Shown here: positions 63,349 through 64,000 of the stretch, piece by piece
Layout of the letters: every line of letters begins with the position of its first letter
How positions within the stretch are numbered: position 1 is the first letter of the stretch
Source of the DNA: Arthrobacter sp. S39
GTDB lineage: Bacteria > Actinomycetota > Actinomycetes > Actinomycetales > Micrococcaceae
Reading direction: 5' to 3'
NCBI RefSeq assembly: GCF_004320525.1
Contig: NZ_SIHX01000003.1
Coordinates: 434,001 to 498,000, forward strand
DNA length: 64,000 bases
The notes under the pieces: generated by a model
What the model saw: only the letters and a program-made list of their open reading frames with translations
Databases searched by the model: none
Told to the model about the DNA's origin: nothing
Made by a program: the position numbers and the translations under genes

Positions 63349-63552
63349 TTAGAGGGACTGGATGTTTACGGCCTGGGGACCCTTGGGGCCCTGCTCGGTT
63401 TCGAAGGAGACCTTCTGGTTCTCTTCGAGTGAGCGGAAGCCGGAGGAAGCGATCGCAGAGTAGTGTGCGAAAACGTCCTGTGAGGAGTCATCGGGGGAAA
63501 TGAAGCCGAAGCCCTTTTCAGCGTTAAACCATTTGACGGTACCAGTAGCCAT
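63349..63552 (-). CDS. cspA: Cold-shock protein (CspA family)
   Basis: A 67-residue single-domain OB-fold RNA chaperone. [19 protein letters not shown] contains RNP1 (KGFGFI), and DVFAHYSAI is RNP2. The rest ([24 protein letters not shown]) is standard for actinobacterial Csp. Start at 63552 follows a weak AAGGAC about 12 bases upstream. A long untranslated leader precedes it, as in cold-inducible csp genes. Confidence 0.97.
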   Translation of the reverse strand: MATGTVKWFNAEKGFGFISPDDSSQDVFAHYSAIASSGFRSLEENQKVSFETEQGPKGPQAVNIQSL

Positions 63553-63881
63553 TATTTTTGTCCTTCGTGAAGGTGGAGGAAAAGTCCCGACTTTCGGGTC
63601 CTCCGGTGTGGGGTGTTCAAAACCGCTACTTCAGAAGAACGCGGACTTTCGACCGCGCGTACTGCCTGAACTACCAACTGCATAAACACAACAACAAAAT
63701 CAACTGTACAGGAGTTTCCGGACAGCATTTACCACAACCCGATGCGGCGCGCTGACCAGGCAGCCGGCAGCCCAGCCGCACGCCGCCGTCGGGCCTTCCT
63801 TGCCCTGCCCTGTACGCGGCGGCGGAGCGGGCATATCCTGCCAACAGATCCAGCCCGCCCCCTACCCCCCGGGAGAGAACC
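63553..63881. other. Long leader and promoter region of cspA, upstream of the TfoX-like gene
   Basis: No gene is visible. On the minus strand this is the 5' leader of cspA; it contains a hairpin GGACCCGAAAGTCGGG near 63580-63600, a second arm pair CGCGGTCGAAAGTCCGCG near 63638-63658, and an A/T-rich patch (TTGTTGTTGTGTTTATG) near 63683-63705 that likely holds its promoter. Such structured leaders regulate csp translation with temperature. The + strand end carries GGGAGAG, the ribosome binding site of the TfoX-like gene. Confidence 0.5.
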
Positions 63882-64000
63882 ATGGAGATGCCCAAGGCGT
63901 CCGACGCCGACAAGGAACGCTTCCGCTCGGTGGTCCCGGACCGTCCGGACGTGGTGGTGAAGCCGATGTTCGGCAACCTCGGCGCGTTCGTCAACGGCAA
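63882..64000 (+). CDS. TfoX/Sxy N-terminal-domain protein, 5' part
   Basis: The gene runs off the window. The visible 39 residues MEMPKASDADKERFRSVVPD then RPDVVVKPMFGNLGAFVNG match the start of the TfoX N-terminal domain family (RPDV-x-x-KPMFG). GGGAGAG precedes ATG 63882 by 5-6 bases. In actinobacteria these are small standalone proteins of unknown role, not the competence regulator itself. Confidence 0.8.
   Translation, partial: MEMPKASDADKERFRSVVPDRPDVVVKPMFGNLGAFVNG

Overview
The window looks like chromosome of a high-GC actinobacterium of the Micrococcaceae, most likely Arthrobacter or Pseudarthrobacter. The reasons are strong G/C preference at third codon positions, many GTG starts, a monomeric NADP isocitrate dehydrogenase, purH, purN and a PerM-like protein close together, LAxTG-type wall anchoring, and an AfsR/SARP regulator. 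I see no rRNA, tRNA, CRISPR array, phage module or insertion sequence. The species is inferred, not proven.

Layout. 0.3-8.5 kb: an exporter-type ABC pair, a Gfo/Idh oxidoreductase, a secreted protein ending SFDPGSSPD, a wall-anchored repeat protein, and a Ser/Thr kinase overlapping a lipoprotein gene. 8.5-20 kb: icd, a secreted V8-like protease with an overlapping small ORF, purH, an MFS transporter, an AbiEi/DUF559-like gene bracketed by two palindromic repeats, purN and a PerM-like protein. 20-28 kb: a DUF4383 protein, a second SFDPGSSPD protein with a 28-residue ORF behind it, a nested palindrome, an HNH endonuclease-like gene, a flotillin operon, a glycosyltransferase plus UDP-glucose dehydrogenase pair, and a GlsB-type membrane protein. 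28-36 kb: a signalling block with a PAS-GGDEF-EAL protein, a metallo-beta-lactamase/rhodanese protein, a large hybrid histidine kinase and a REC-GGDEF regulator. 36-46 kb: RibD-like, AfsR/SARP and MocR regulators, a DMT transporter, a PaiB-like protein, homocysteine methyltransferase and an IclR regulator. 46-50.7 kb: lipoproteins and small unknown genes, then an IclR regulator and an amino-acid permease. 50.9-55.9 kb: an SDR enzyme and an ABC ATPase/permease pair divergent from a two-component system. 56-59 kb: gluconate permease, kinase and regulator. 59-64 kb: a lone cytochrome oxidase subunit I, a pRiA4b ORF-3-like protein, a lipoprotein, a second RibD-like protein, a cold-shock protein and the start of a TfoX-like gene.

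How genes work together. The clearest functional units are the ABC exporter with its likely LuxR-type two-component regulator (52.6-55.9 kb), gluconate uptake and phosphorylation with a divergent GntR/FadR regulator (56-58.9 kb), flotillin with an NfeD-like partner, and a hybrid kinase translationally coupled to a diguanylate cyclase.

The most unusual material is not in the textbook genes. It is (i) three palindromic repeats whose two arms change together, two of them bracketing a nuclease-like gene between purH and purN; (ii) a duplicated two-gene layout whose first protein ends in the same nine residues under synonymous codon change and whose spacer keeps the same hairpin at the same distance; (iii) a small ORF carrying the YWTxxRM motif of the protease it overlaps; and (iv) a nested double palindrome upstream of an HNH endonuclease-like gene.
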